Positions 26,201 through 33,600 of a stretch of DNA of 64,000 bases are shown in pieces. Location: the NCBI RefSeq assembly GCF_028640845.1, contig NC_080540.1, positions 156,510,438 through 156,574,437 of the forward strand, given 5' to 3'. This DNA is from Ahaetulla prasina. Taxonomy: Eukaryota; Chordata; Lepidosauria; Squamata; Colubridae. Made by a program: the position numbers and the translations under genes. The notes below the pieces were generated by a model. That model did not search any database. It worked only from the letters and a program-made list of their open reading frames with translations, and was not told where the DNA came from. Position 1 is the stretch's first letter, and every line of letters starts with the position of its first letter.

Positions 26201-29200
26201 GGAAAGGGAAAGGAGAAATATTTTCAGTCCTGCAAGATCCTGTTAATGTAACCTTATAATAAAAATAGAATTAGTACTCCTGGTTGTGCTTCTTGTCCAG
26301 TAGTCCTCCACTTACAACCATTTGTTTAGTGAATGGTTAAACAGTGGCACTGAAAAAAATTGACTTACGACTGTTTTTCACTTACAACCGTTGCAGCATC
26401 CCCATGGTCACATGATCAAAATTCAGACACTTGGCAACTTATATTTATGATGGCTGCAGTGTCCCGGGGTCGTGTGATCACCTTTGCGACCTTCTAACAT
26501 GCAAAGTCAATAGGAAAGCCAGATTCACTTGACAAACATGTTACTAACTTAACAACTGCAGTGATTCACTTAACAACTGTGGCAAGGAAGTTCATAAAAT
26601 GGGGCAAAACTCACAACTACCTCATTTAGCAACAGAAATTTTGGCCTCAAATCAACCTTACTTGGCCTCTTATCCCACCAGTTTATGAATCAGAAAGCCA
26701 AAAGAATCAAATTGTCAGTAAAACCTTTTAAGTTAAAATGGAGACTTCCTTTCTTACTTCTTGCTATCAATTCCATGACACCTGAACCTGAAAATCAGCT
26801 TGTTTCTTAAGTATACTGCAACTTAAAGTATTATATTTTTCACGGATTGTAACTTTCCATGAAATATTTTAAATAATTACATAAAATTATATCACGGTTT
26901 CTAAATCACCATAGTGAAGTTTACACAACACTCTAAGTAAAAATTAAACAAATATTATGGCATAACATAACACGCCTCAAGCTCTTTTTAATACCTCTGA
27001 TGCAAAACATAGTGAAGATTCATCAGTTTCAAATTCTATCCTCTTGCACTTGCTTACTTCACTGTTGTAGCCTCCTTCCAGGAATATGAATATTTATGTT
27101 GGCAGAGAACACAAGGTCTTCCATCCTATACAACAGCCCATACGCAACACCTATGCAGACTATAGGCTACCTAACTTGAACAAATGCAATAGAATAATTA
27201 GAGGTTTATACCCACAACTATATCTTCCATGCGATTGTTGGCTTTTCTCCATGATGGAAGACAAGGCAGCATGCAGCAGTCTGACTATATACTTCATTTT
27301 CTTCCTAGGTACAAACTGACCTAATGATGCCCACCTTTTTTTTTGGTAAGACTGCACTTGGTTATGCAATTGCAAACAAGTTATACACCAAGTGGAAGAG
27401 CTCTGGACAAGTCTCAGTGTAACTATGTGATGGAAGAAGTATTAAACAAATACAGAATAATAATTATCAGGAAGTCATATGTACTCATTGCATTGTAGTT
27501 AACATGATTACTCTTCATGTGTATCATCATTCTTCAGTCACTTTAAAAACTACAATTCAGCAACAACTTTTATAAATAGTCAAAGTCTCATTCAAAACAT
27601 GGAGACATGTCACTCGGAGGCCTCATTCTGCATTCTTGATCCTGGGGAAATGTTGGGCACCAACAAAATGAATGGCTACATTCACACACAAAGAGCAAAC
27701 GATTGCACATAATGCTATGCCACAATGGGTATATTTGCATATCAAAGAAACACATGACAGTGTGTTTACTACTAAAACTATAAATATAATAGTTCTATCA
27801 TATTAATTTAATTAATTTACATGGTGGCTAACACCATTATGAAAAACATAAAAACCATCGCAGTAAGTTTAAAATAAATATAAGACAAAATACATCACAA
27901 CCCCAAACCAAATGAAAACGAGAATAAAAATAAAAAGATGGCAAAATTCATTGACTGATGGACGATGCTCTTCAAACAAACAACAACAACAACCCAGTCT
28001 TTAACCTGTTCCTGAAAAGAATTAAGAAGAGGGCCAGCCTGAACTCTGTTGGGAGGCTGTTCCAAAGCAGCATCTCTACCTTCCACTCCCTCCTTGCTTC
28101 TTGGAAATACGGAACTATGGCAATTTTCTTCCTAGCTGATCTAACAAGTTGGGACAATTCAAAGCAGAGTAGGCCTACTTAGATGGCAAGCTAAAAGAAG
28201 CTTTAAAGGCCCAAAACTTCCTTTAAGTGGGAAAAAAGGGTATGATTTGTGACAGCATAGTCCATTTGCACCAAGATCTGGGAAACAGCAAATACTTTAT
28301 TCACCATAACGACTTGAACACTTTTCTACCAAAATTCTTTTCTACCAATACTTCACTTTTCTTCCAACCATAAGAGGTACACTATATTATCCAAGCCCAA
28401 ATCATCCAGGAGTGTGAGAAATATTATCTTAGACCTGTATTCAAGCTTAAACCCTGATTCAAAAGGGTCCACATAATCCACTTTTTCAAGGATGCCATAT
28501 AACTGATCTACCAACCATTATTTTAATTACCTTCCCCCACAAATTGAAATGAAAGACCGAGCAGTAATTGTCTGAGAGTATCAGATCCAGGGATAGAAGG
28601 GGCACACTACAGCTTCTTTCAAAACCATTAACAGCTCCCCCTACCATTAAAACCCAATGACAATTTCCCAAATCCAGGTAGCTATATGTATCTCCATTAC
28701 ATATAGCCTTCAACTTACAACCATAATTGAGCCCAAATTTCAGTTGCTAAGCAAGACACCTGAGTTTGCCCCATTTTACAGCCTTTCTTGCTACAGTTGT
28801 TATGTGAAAAAAGCTCCCAGAAGCACGAAGCTGAAGCCTGAAGATGACGAATGAGACTTCGTCGAAACGTCGCCAAGAGACTTCCAATTTTACGCGGGAG
28901 AAAACCCGAATAACCAAAGACCTGCATACAAACACCTGCGAAAACCTCAGAAAATATATATATATACATATATACATACATATATATATATATATGGATT
29001 ATTTCTATAACCTATTACTGGTAAGGGTTGTGTTACTTTGGTGGTTTAGAAATCCACAACAAAGAAATACTTTATTGTACACAAGTCCTACACCAAAGAG
29101 AAACGTAATCAAAGAACACAAACAAGACAACTCCCTTATCTTCCTGGCATCACTCTAACTGCAATCCTCCACCAAAAAAAGAAAAAAACACATACAACAG

Positions 29201-32200
29201 AGAACTGTGCTGAATACCCTCCTGGTCCTCCTACACGCTCAGCACAGGCTAGTACAAGGCAGATCTAATCCCATCTGTTCATCTCATCTTCCAGAGGAAA
29301 ACCTTCAGCCTCTGCATCTCTTTTCAGAAAAGTCTTTCAATTCGGCTAACCTCAGGCTTACTTCCATCCAAATCCTTGGACACAATGACAAAAAGAGGGA
29401 GGATAAAGGGGGAAAGATGAGTCATCCATATGGAATGCAGTGGACTCAGTATTCATCTTTTTTAAAATATATATATCTTTTTTTAATAATAGAACTGATT
29501 ATGCCCTACGATCTTGGGCCATGAAGTTCCTGGAGCAACTAATATGATGTATTGCCCACTGTCCTTAAGGTAAATACTGGCCACAAAAAAAATCTAAATT
29601 AAACACATATGTTTTATCAGATATGCTGAACCTTGAAAACTTCACATTAACTTTCCATCTATATGAATCAGGTTAATGGAATAAAATATTTTAAATTCTA
29701 GAATGATGTTTTAAACCAGACATCTAGAAAGGGCATGTGGGGGGGTGGAGAATCTAATGATATTATAATTTAGAAGCCTAGGATTTTTCCAGGACTGAGA
29801 ATTAAAAATTAACTTGCAAAATTGGCATGTAGTTAAATTAGAAATATTAACACACTTTCTAATTATACTGTGGAGATTATTAGTCAATGTAATCTGTATT
29901 TTAAAAAGCCACTTTCTGACTTCCAGCTCAAAGAAATGGATGAGGCAATATTTCTGTTTGTGCATATGAATGCTATACTGTACACAAGCATTGGTCACAA
30001 CCAATCATTTAGTGAACAGTTACAACAGTACTGAAAAAGTCATGACCATATTTCATACTTACGACTGTTGCAGCATTCCCATGGTCACATGATCAAAATT
30101 CCGGTGCTTGGCAACTGGCATGTATATGAGACAATTGCACTGTCTGGGAGTCACGTGATCACCATTTGTAATCTTCCCAGCCAGCTACCGACAAGCAAAG
30201 CCAATGGAGGAAGCCAGATTCACTTAACAACTGCAGTAATTTACTTAACAACTGTGGCAAAAAGATCATAAAATGAGGCACAGCTCACAACAACTGCCCT
30301 GTTACACAGTTGTTAGCAACAAAAATGTTAGTCTCAATTGTGATGGTAAGTCAAGGATGATCTATACCTAGCTGATGTAAGGGAAATACCTAATCTCTAC
30401 ATATAGGGTAGATAACCTGCTGCCTTCCAGATTTGGGGGGTAGGACACAAAATAGTATCAATAGTCATACAAGGTAGATATTAACTGAGACATTGCTTCC
30501 ATCTGCTGGGGGCCATGGGATCCAAAGAATTAGAATCAGAAAGTTCAAAGGGACCATTTATACCACTGAATCCAACCTCTTTTAAGCAGGAATCCAGCAG
30601 ATATTAAGCAATCTCAACAGATGATCATGCAGCCTCTATTTAAACACGTTCACCAAACAGAGCTAAACGTTGCCTGAACAGCTTTTTTACTGTTTTACTA
30701 TATTCAAGTTGAATCTGTTAAAGCTTTATTACAATCACTTTGTATCCTGCAGAGCAAGACCCTTCTGGTGCAACAATCCAACTCATACTTATTTCCTTCA
30801 AATTCTTCTTGTCAGGTTTAAGTTTCGTGCTTCATTAACATGTTGTTTACTCTTCTCTGATCCTTCTTAGTGTAATTCCCAGAAGCACAGTATTGGGTCT
30901 GACAAGTGCAGAGCGCATTAAATTATGTTCTGTGTTTTGGAAATTATACTTCTACTGATGCAGCTGAAAATTATGTCTGTCTTTTTGTACCACACTGCTG
31001 ACTCATATTGGTCACATATTATTTATTATATGTTCAACTACCACGCCAAAACAAGTATCTTCCACTATATTTTTTTGAACATCAAACTTCTTTTATCTAG
31101 ATGAAGAGGTATACACGTGTTTCTGTTAAAATTCCATTTCAACGTTTTCCATTATAATGTAGGAAAACAAGTCAGAGCTGCCTCTGAAGAACCTTATACC
31201 CACAGGTAAGCAGGACAAGAAATCCCTTCATCACAATCCTAATAAAAACATAGTTATATGAAGCATATCTTAAAACTCAGTACACTGTAATAAAACCACT
31301 TTGTAGCAAAAATGTCCATCCAAGGAAAAGAAAAAGACCCTGGAACTGGGTTGGTATTAAAATGTTTCTATTATGCACAAAGTAGCAGAACACTGGAGAA
31401 GATGAACATGACTTGTAGCTTAGTGGATAAATGGCTGCCTTCACATAACATGTTCAGCTAAAATCAAATCATAGTCTTCTGCATAAAAAAAGAGAAGTAG
31501 TATATGATGTGATTATGCAATCATACTACTTGGAAGGTTCATTTAAACCCTGTTAAGATGAGCAACTGAACACTGCGCTACATACAATCAAGACTAAGAT
31601 AAAAACTAGACAAGTTACAACTTTCAAAGGAACCCACAAAAGAAAGCCAGCGTTCCATTTAGGTACCATGAAAGGAAATGGTTAACAACCCAAAGTGCTA
31701 TAGATATATGGATATTGCAAAAGAACTGATGTGAATAAACTCCTAGGAAAAATGCAAATGAAAAGAAATGCAGATTATGAGAGAAACAAAGGACAGGAAA
31801 CTGTACCAGAAATGTACCAAGCAAATCACAAACATGGCAGCGGCCTAATGAGAAAAAAAGGACTTAAGTTCTATTTTCCAAAGTGTTCCAAAACAGAAAG
31901 GGCGACCAAAACATACTTCTCTAACTGGCCGAATGTATCACAATACAGCTTCACACAAAGTGTGACTAAATACTTACCCAGAAACAAATTATTTGACCTC
32001 ATCCACTGATTTAAACATGTTATTTCGGGACAAGTAAAAAAAACTGGAATCTTGTACTGGTATCTTGCCCCATGTGAACAAAGTACTAAGAGTACCCAAA
32101 AAAAGAAACGTAGCAGTCCGAGGATGAAGCGGAAAGGGATGCAGCGATGGAGAATAAGGATAAAAAGGCAAATTTGCTGGATATGCCGGATACACGCAGA

Positions 32201-33100
32201 TGCACGCGCACGCATGCACAAACACACAAGAAGGGTTATTGCTGAGGGGGAAAACTGGAGGAGCGAGTCCTCTATTATGCCACCACCAGTCCTCTCTATA
32301 TGCCACCTCGAGCTCCTGAATGAAGACATAAAATACGGTAAACGATCTGAGAAGGATTCTGTATCTTTAAGAACTAATACAGAATACTTTAAGCCCCACT
32401 AGGCCCAAATCCTCTTTTCTCCTCCAATGTGATGCTAGGAGAAATCTACACGGCTTGCAAAAAACAAACAAAATTCCCTTTTGGGGGCCGCTGCTGCTAA
32501 GACGAGGACCTGCCTGGGTTGCGGGGAGAAGTCCTTGCGCTCCAGAAACCGGAGAGAGGGAGGTGGGGGGAATCAGGGAGGAAAAGAGGGACGGGGAGAG
32601 GAGGAGAGTCCGCAGGCAGAATTAAGGGCCCCAAAACAGAGGCAGGCGGTGGGAAAGGGCTGCCTCGGGGGACGAGAAAAGCAGGCGCAGCCGAGGCGCG
32701 CCGGCCAAAAGGGCGGCAAGAACTCTTTCTTCTTAGGCGGGAAACAGCCGGGCTCTCAACCCGGGCACCGCCGCCGGCCTTCTTCGGAGGGTGGTAAGCA
32801 TCTGGCCGGGATCAGGCCAGCTCCGCCGACTCTCGCTTGGCTCCATCTCCAGGCCCCAGCTGCACGCCGGAGGGAGAAGCCAGCTTGGTTCCCGCTGAAA
32901 CCAAGTGGGCGGCTGTGCAACTAGGCCGTGCATCCCCCGGCTGGCGTAGCGGACGCGGCTGGCCAGCGAGCGAGGCAGAAAGAGGGAAGGAAGGAGGGAG
33001 GGAGGGACGAGGCCAGAGCTGGGCGCCGGGAAAAGGGTCAGACGGAGGCGCCTTCGCCCCACGCCCGCCATACCTGGTCCGTGATGCTGAGAATCCCCAT
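175..33100 (-). CDS. ANKRD52: ANKRD52, 5' part (10 coding exons, continues off the left edge)
   Basis: Ankyrin-repeat regulatory subunit of protein phosphatase 6 (ANKRD28/ANKRD44/ANKRD52 family), a scaffold that works with PPP6C and a SAPS-domain subunit in the cytoplasm. Ten exons join in one frame to give residues 1-366 of a protein that is about 1076 residues in human. The product starts MGILSITDQ, then [11 protein letters not shown], then a run of ankyrin repeats with the usual TPLHxAA and LLxxGA signatures. The start MGILSITDQ and the stretch [14 protein letters not shown] match ANKRD52 rather than ANKRD28 (MAFLKLRDQ) or ANKRD44 (MAVLKLTDQ), and the neighbour COQ10A agrees. All exon phases are compatible. 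Nine of the ten donors are GT and one is GC. Introns range from 121 bp (exons 8-9) to about 8.4 kb (intron 1). No stop or frameshift is seen, so the gene looks functional. The paralogue comparison is from memory. Confidence 0.93.
1021..1099 (-). CDS. ANKRD52: ANKRD52 coding exon 9
   Basis: 79 nt encoding [20 protein letters not shown] and QILIQN, ending with the first base of a split Gly codon. This is identical to the human ANKRD52 segment as I recall it. The acceptor is GTTTGCAG and the donor is GTAAGT. The intron to exon 8 is only 121 bp. Confidence 0.95.
1221..1433 (-). CDS. ANKRD52: ANKRD52 coding exon 8
   Basis: 71 codons covering two ankyrin repeats: [20 protein letters not shown], then [20 protein letters not shown], then [19 protein letters not shown]. 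The acceptor is TTTTCTTACAG and the donor is GTATGG. It follows a GC-AG intron of 5212 bp that carries the 2.1-kb tandem duplication. Confidence 0.96.
1593..2112 (-). mobile_element. CR1 LINE 3' fragment
   Basis: Contains the hallmark CR1 3' region read in reverse: GAGTTGGAAGGGACC, CATCTAGTCCAACCCC, then TTCCAGTGATGAAGC and so on to CACTCTTTCTGGAGTCTCAA. It is 5'-truncated, in ANKRD52 intron 7. The CA and TATC microsatellites follow directly. Confidence 0.8.
2130..2262. repeat. Compound microsatellite (CA)n, (TATC)n, (CATATA)n
   Basis: A CA run at about 2132-2153, about 19 TATC units at 2153-2229, then CACACATATACATATACA. Uninterrupted TATC units suggest high length polymorphism. Confidence 0.95.
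2285..2400 (+). mobile_element. Tigger-like MITE, left end
   Basis: Starts TACAGGTAGTCCTCAACTTA, the terminal sequence of the MITE family seen many times in the window. The copy is interrupted. The matching right end (AAGGACTACCTGT) is at about 4350-4371 and again at 6443-6464, after the duplicated block. Confidence 0.65.
2640..2730 (+). mobile_element. L2-like LINE tail with (AAAT)n (copy 1)
   Basis: ACCGCCCTGAGTCCTTTGGG and AGAAGGGCGGTATACAAATT, followed by (AATA)n. Its duplicate is at about 4743-4832. The element's 5' truncation point is unclear. Confidence 0.7.
3632..4094 (-). mobile_element. L2-like LINE 3' end (in duplication copy 1)
   Basis: In reverse it shows the L2-type end: a GGAGCCCCTAC... 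coding remnant, then TTTATACCGCCCTTCTCCCG, the CCGCCCTGAG...GGGCGG hairpin. It is the same family as 20695-21127 and 34606-34960. Its duplicate lies at 5736-6187. Confidence 0.75.
4743..4832 (+). mobile_element. L2-like LINE tail with (AAAT)n (copy 2)
   Basis: Duplicate of the tail at 2640-2730. Confidence 0.7.
5736..6187 (-). mobile_element. L2-like LINE 3' end (in duplication copy 2)
   Basis: Duplicate of the copy at 3632-4094, differing by the loss of one 11-bp unit. Confidence 0.75.
6644..6645 (-). other. ANKRD52: Non-canonical GC splice donor of ANKRD52 intron 7
   Basis: Read on the minus strand the boundary is GAG followed by GCAAGTG. Apart from the C at +2 it is a perfect match to the donor consensus AG/GTAAGT, as GC-AG introns usually are, because a strong match to U1 snRNA compensates for the C. 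The other nine donors seen in this gene are GT. Confidence 0.88.
6646..6788 (-). CDS. ANKRD52: ANKRD52 coding exon 7 (GC donor)
   Basis: 143 nt that complete the Gly codon and encode [20 protein letters not shown], then [20 protein letters not shown], then LLRLGVE. This is a close match to ANKRD52. The acceptor is TTTTCTTAG. The exon must join IDEPN of exon 8 after GVE, and at that point the sequence reads GAG then GCAAGT. The donor is therefore GC, not GT. No usable GT is close enough to keep the frame and the residues. Confidence 0.94.
6955..7462 (+). mobile_element. CR1-like LINE 3' end with (ATTCT)n tail
   Basis: The decayed end of the reverse transcriptase ORF (AAGAGGGCTGTGAAAATATT...) is followed by the 3' UTR CCTTGTGTGTCCAATCACAC, TTGGCCAATACAAAATTCTA and (TTCTA)n. 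In advanced snakes such CR1 tails are known to seed AATAG microsatellites. Confidence 0.8.
7463..9013. other. ANKRD52 intron 6, no recognised feature
   Basis: A+T-rich intron sequence with a short TG-rich patch at 8065-8110. I see no coding exon, RNA gene or clear repeat boundary. Confidence 0.5.
9014..9561. mobile_element. hAT-type MITE with internal palindrome
   Basis: Flanked by a perfect 8-bp target duplication GCATATAG (9006-9013 and 9562-9569). The ends are TCGTGATGGCGAACCTATGG on the left and the complement of CAGTGATTGCTAACC on the right, as in hAT elements. Inside, 9149-9216 is repeated inverted at 9344-9419 (GGCTCCAGAGCCTCTCTATG and its complement). No transposase ORF. Confidence 0.85.
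9570..10491. other. ANKRD52 intron 6, no recognised feature
   Basis: Single-copy-looking intron sequence with a short AGCAGCAGCAACAGCAG stretch at 10141-10165. No exon found. Confidence 0.45.
10492..10585 (+). mobile_element. hAT-type MITE fragment
   Basis: Begins with GTGCAGGGGTCTGTAACCTT, a hAT-like terminus, and is broken by the next element. No matching right end. Confidence 0.5.
10586..10860 (+). mobile_element. hAT-type MITE
   Basis: Starts CAATGGTCCCCAACTTTTCT and ends GATTGAGAACCCCTG, inverted to one another. Flanks are CACTAGTG and CACTAGCA, an 8-bp target duplication with two changes. Confidence 0.7.
10913..11466 (+). mobile_element. Solo LTR, copy 1
   Basis: 554 bp starting TGTTATGGTCC and ending GGGTCACAACA (TG...CA), with a perfect 5-bp target duplication GTTAG on both sides (10908-10912, 11467-11471). 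A polyadenylation signal AATAAA is at about 11399. No internal retroviral region is present. A second copy is at 57314-57862. The LTR contains an open frame (to 11147) rich in Glu, Ser, Pro, then Arg. The superfamily (gypsy-like or retroviral) cannot be decided from the LTR alone. Confidence 0.88.
11472..12131. other. ANKRD52 intron 6, no recognised feature
   Basis: No exon, repeat end or RNA gene recognised between the LTR and exon 6. Confidence 0.45.
12132..12219 (-). CDS. ANKRD52: ANKRD52 coding exon 6
   Basis: 88 nt encoding [20 protein letters not shown] and QPIHWAAFL, ending with the first base of a split Gly codon. It corresponds to human [30 protein letters not shown]. The acceptor is TTTCTAG and the donor is GTAAGT. 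Confidence 0.94.
12632..13026. mobile_element. MITE of the ACCGGTTC family
   Basis: Starts AGTGATGAAATCCTCCGCAG and ends GTTCAGCCAGAAACATTTCA. The middle holds alternating GCGCATGTGCA-type purine/pyrimidine sequence and ACCGGTTC blocks. Related copies are at 14806-15239, 19755-20032 and inside 42140-42703. Confidence 0.6.
13305..13421 (+). repeat. (AAAAT)n microsatellite
   Basis: About 117 bp of AAAAT units with a few interruptions. The repetitive FYFIL peptides predicted from it are spurious. Confidence 0.97.
13551..13783 (+). mobile_element. Sauria-type SINE
   Basis: tRNA-like head GTTGCGGTGGTGCAGTGGTT, middle CAAGGTTGACTCAGCC and GGACCCAGATTGTTGGGGGC, then the tail CTCTGTAAACCGCTTAGAGA ending in GCTATTGCTAA. 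This is the squamate Sauria SINE layout, with a tail shared with Bov-B LINEs. Confidence 0.85.
13805..13985. mobile_element. Inverted pair of Penelope-like repeat ends with hammerhead-like cores
   Basis: Two copies of one sequence face each other around position 13895: 13815-13890 on the minus strand and 13905-13985 on the plus strand (GGTAATGAAACATCTGCAAG, CTCAGAGAGTGCCAAGGACC). The minus copy has CTGATGA (13885-13891), a TTACC/GGTAA stem and GAAA (13861-13864), the order of a hammerhead core. The plus copy has CTGATGC and GAAA (13933-13936). Penelope-like elements are known to carry hammerhead motifs in their terminal repeats. The family assignment is an inference. Confidence 0.55.
14191..14391 (-). 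CDS. ANKRD52: ANKRD52 coding exon 5
   Basis: 67 codons covering two ankyrin repeats: [20 protein letters not shown], then [17 protein letters not shown], then [20 protein letters not shown] and [15 protein letters not shown] and [10 protein letters not shown] are ANKRD52-type residues. The acceptor is CTTGGCAG and the donor is GTAAGG. Phase is 0 on both sides. Confidence 0.95.
14806..15239. mobile_element. MITE of the ACCGGTTC family
   Basis: Starts CAGTGGTGAAATCTGAACCA, contains TGCGCGCATGTGCAGTGTGC, and ends CGCTTCACCCCTGCTTC. In ANKRD52 intron 4. Confidence 0.6.
15425..16990 (-). pseudogene. Decayed L2/CR1-clade LINE with reverse transcriptase remnant
   Basis: On the minus strand, interrupted frames read [19 protein letters not shown] and then [11 protein letters not shown]. 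The latter has the catalytic YxDD motif of reverse transcriptases (about 16218-16256). Further 3' are C-terminal and 3' UTR remnants. Many stops and frameshifts make it a dead copy in ANKRD52 intron 4. Confidence 0.7.
17265..17475. mobile_element. DNA-transposon remnants with (TA)n and (CA)n runs
   Basis: ACCGTGTTTTCCCGAAAATA and, further on, ACCGTTTTTCCCAAAATAAG are typical ends of a squamate TIR element. TA and CA microsatellites follow at 17375-17466. No complete element. Confidence 0.5.
18001..18071 (-). CDS. ANKRD52: ANKRD52 coding exon 4
   Basis: 71 nt that complete the split Gly codon and then encode [20 protein letters not shown] and RNE. This matches ANKRD52 ([20 protein letters not shown]), whereas ANKRD28 and ANKRD44 have [17 protein letters not shown]. 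The acceptor is TTTGGATAG and the donor is GTAAAT. Exons 3 and 4 together are 150 nt, so the frame is kept. Confidence 0.94.
18486..18945 (-). mobile_element. CR1 LINE 3' fragment
   Basis: AGAGTTGGAAGGGACCCTGG to CTTTCTAGAGTCTTGACATT, the same CR1 3' region as at 1593-2112. Intron 3 of ANKRD52. Confidence 0.8.
19636..19714 (-). CDS. ANKRD52: ANKRD52 coding exon 3
   Basis: 79 nt encoding [20 protein letters not shown] and then ELLILSG, a complete ankyrin repeat helix pair. The acceptor AAATCAG is followed by GAC, and the donor is GTAAGG. The final G is the first base of a split Gly codon (phase 1). The residues match ANKRD52 for [13 protein letters not shown] and drift towards the ANKRD28/44 form (ELLILSG), which is plausible for a reptile orthologue. 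Confidence 0.94.
19755..20032. mobile_element. MITE of the ACCGGTTC family
   Basis: GATTCTGACTGGTTCTGGAA at one end and TTTGAAACCCACTACTGAT at the other, with GAACCGGTAGTAAAAATTCT inside. It lies only about 40 bp upstream of ANKRD52 exon 3. Confidence 0.6.
20193..20578. mobile_element. Tigger-like MITE
   Basis: Ends CAGGTAGTCCCTGCCCTACA and CTTAAGGACTACCTG. Internal ATGGTCACATGATCAAAATT and GATTCACTTAA repeats are typical of the family. The family is about 375 bp, with CAGG/CCTG ends flanked by TA, so a Tc1/mariner (Tigger) type is inferred. Confidence 0.75.
20695..21127 (+). mobile_element. L2-like LINE 3' end
   Basis: A remnant of the last coding part (CTGTGGGGGCTCCCACACTC, TGGAACGAACTCCCCCCGGG) is followed by the 3' UTR and the CCGCCCTGAGTCCTTCGGGA hairpin, then (AAAT)n. 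Confidence 0.8.
21241..21618. mobile_element. Tigger-like MITE
   Basis: GAGGTAGTCTTTGACTTACT at the left and TAAGTTGAGGCCTACCTGTA at the right, in ANKRD52 intron 2. Confidence 0.7.
21619..22704. other. ANKRD52 intron 2, no recognised feature
   Basis: A+T-rich intron sequence. No exon or clear repeat recognised. Confidence 0.4.
22705..23083. mobile_element. Tigger-like MITE
   Basis: GGTAGTCCTTGACTTACAAC on the left and TGGTTGTAAATAGAGGACAA on the right. It stands next to a second, more diverged copy (23117-23745). Confidence 0.7.
23117..23745. mobile_element. Tigger-like MITE, diverged, with extra inner sequence
   Basis: ACAGATAGTCCTCAATTTGC on the left and ATGGTCGTAAATAGGGATTA on the right. 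About 250 bp of unfamiliar inner sequence (AGGCTGCAAAGGAAGAGGCT) is not in the other copies. Confidence 0.55.
23746..24546. other. ANKRD52 intron 2, no recognised feature
   Basis: Sequence next to exon 2 on its 3' side. No repeat or exon recognised. Confidence 0.4.
24547..24630 (-). CDS. ANKRD52: ANKRD52 coding exon 2
   Basis: 28 codons encoding [20 protein letters not shown] and the following QKENINVL, the first half-repeat of the family (human reads [15 protein letters not shown]). The acceptor is TTTTGTAG and the donor is GTAAGT. Phase is 0 on both sides. It is isolated by an intron of about 8.4 kb upstream and 4.8 kb downstream. Confidence 0.95.
24845..25190. mobile_element. Tigger-like MITE, diverged
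   Basis: GATCGTTTAAAGACCATTTG, CTAATCACATGACCATACTT and CTTATAGCCATCATGATTTA mark it. It lies 215 bp upstream of ANKRD52 exon 2. Confidence 0.55.
25335..25684. mobile_element. Complete hAT-type MITE
   Basis: 350 bp with inverted ends CAGTGCTTCTCAA and TTGAGAAGCACTG and a perfect 8-bp target duplication CTTTAAGA (25327-25334 and 25685-25692). G+C-rich CGCGCCCCCC blocks lie near both ends. Non-autonomous. Confidence 0.92.
26296..26665. mobile_element. Tigger-like MITE
   Basis: AGTAGTCCTCCACTTACAAC start, with CATGGTCACATGATCAAAAT and GATTCACTTAACAACTGTGG inside. The right end is degraded. Confidence 0.7.
26666..27884. other. ANKRD52 intron 1, no recognised feature
   Basis: A+T-rich intron sequence. 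No exon found. Confidence 0.4.
27885..28660. mobile_element. LINE-derived remnant
   Basis: CTGTTGGGAGGCTGTTCCAA and ATGGCAATTTTCTTCCTAGC resemble the 3' coding/UTR parts of the same LINE class as 15425-16990. Heavily decayed. Assignment is tentative. Confidence 0.4.
28697..28808. mobile_element. Tigger-like MITE fragment
   Basis: ATATAGCCTTCAACTTACAA and TTTCAGTTGCTAAGCAAGAC belong to the family. It is cut by the Penelope-like repeat that follows. Confidence 0.5.
28817..28995 (+). mobile_element. Penelope-like repeat with hammerhead-like core, plus (TA)n
   Basis: CTGAAGA (28838-28844), then a perfect 6-bp stem GACGAA/TTCGTC (28846-28851, 28858-28863) and GAAA (28864-28867), in hammerhead order. 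One extra T (28845) precedes the stem. Downstream: CCAATTTTACGCGGGAGAAA and CCAAAGACCTGCATACAAAC, ending in (TA)n. Same family as the array at 35540-36020. Confidence 0.55.
29000..29989. other. ANKRD52 intron 1, no recognised feature
   Basis: No exon or clear repeat recognised. Confidence 0.4.
29990..30366. mobile_element. Tigger-like MITE
   Basis: CATGGTCACATGATCAAAAT, GATTCACTTAACAACTGCAG and GATGGTAAGTCAAGGATGAT mark a nearly complete copy. Confidence 0.65.
30530..30905 (-). mobile_element. CR1 LINE 3' fragment, diverged
   Basis: AGAATCAGAAAGTTCAAAGG, ACTGAATCCAACCTCTTTTA and AAGCAGGAATCCAGCAGATA follow the CR1 3' end read in reverse, with many changes. Confidence 0.5.
30906..32479. other. 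ANKRD52 intron 1, no recognised feature
   Basis: No exon found. A 152-codon minus-strand open frame (31871-32329) has no recognisable family and no splice context, so I do not call it. Confidence 0.4.
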
Positions 33101-33600
33101 CTCCGGGCGGGGCCGCCCCCCCTCTCAGCAGCGCCGCCGCCTTCTCCTCCGCGCTCCCGGCATCGATCGCGCTTCGGCTGCCGCGGCGCCCTCCGGCTGC
33201 TTGTGGGGCGGCGGGCGGGGAGGTACTCAGCCCGCCCACCGGAGGGAGGAAAGCAGGCCGGCCGTGCCGACGTAGCGACCCCTGCCGGGGAAGCCCGCCC
33301 AGCCGCTCCTCCCAGCCCCCGGGGACCAGGCCGGGGAGCCCCTGAAACCGGCTCTCCTCTTTGCAGCTGCGCTCCCGTCTCCTCTCCACCGTCTCCCCGG
33401 GTCGTTTTTTTTCGCACGCCGGGCCTGCGTGCTTAGGCAGCGGCTCCTGGGGCGGGAAACCCAAGAGACGGGCTTGAGCCAACCCTGGTTCCGGGAAGCA
33501 TGGCCACGCACGTGTGTGTGTCGTGCAAACACATCCGCGGGTCCGAACCCAGGCAAATAAAAAAAAACGCCGCGTCTGAGGCTGGCGCTGCTGGGTTGAT
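32480..33600. promoter_or_regulatory. CpG-rich promoter region of ANKRD52
   Basis: Very G+C-rich sequence with many CpG dinucleotides, in contrast to the A+T-rich surroundings. It covers the first coding exon, the start of intron 1 and about 500 bp upstream. This is the typical housekeeping-gene promoter pattern. Long open frames on both strands here (up to about 250 codons) come from base composition and are not genes. No TATA box is evident and the exact start site cannot be placed. Confidence 0.8.
33074..33100 (-). CDS. ANKRD52: ANKRD52 coding exon 1
   Basis: Nine codons, MGILSITDQ, the exact N-terminus known for ANKRD52. The ATG is at 33098-33100 on the minus strand and the exon ends in CAG followed by the donor GTATGG. 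It lies in CpG-rich sequence, as expected for a first exon. The 5' UTR must extend to higher coordinates, but its end cannot be seen. The exon is too short for ORF finders and was found by reading for the family start. Confidence 0.93.

Noticed and set aside
175..33100. Assignment of the minus-strand gene to ANKRD28 or ANKRD44
   Set aside because: The N-terminus [21 protein letters not shown] and NRATKCAE are ANKRD52 residues, and the neighbour is COQ10A.
32733..33482. A 249-codon minus-strand open frame, and 199-201-codon frames on both strands in the same place
   Set aside because: They lie in the CpG-rich promoter, first exon and intron 1 of ANKRD52. High G+C removes stop codons by chance. 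The peptides are Arg/Gly/Pro-rich with no recognisable domain.
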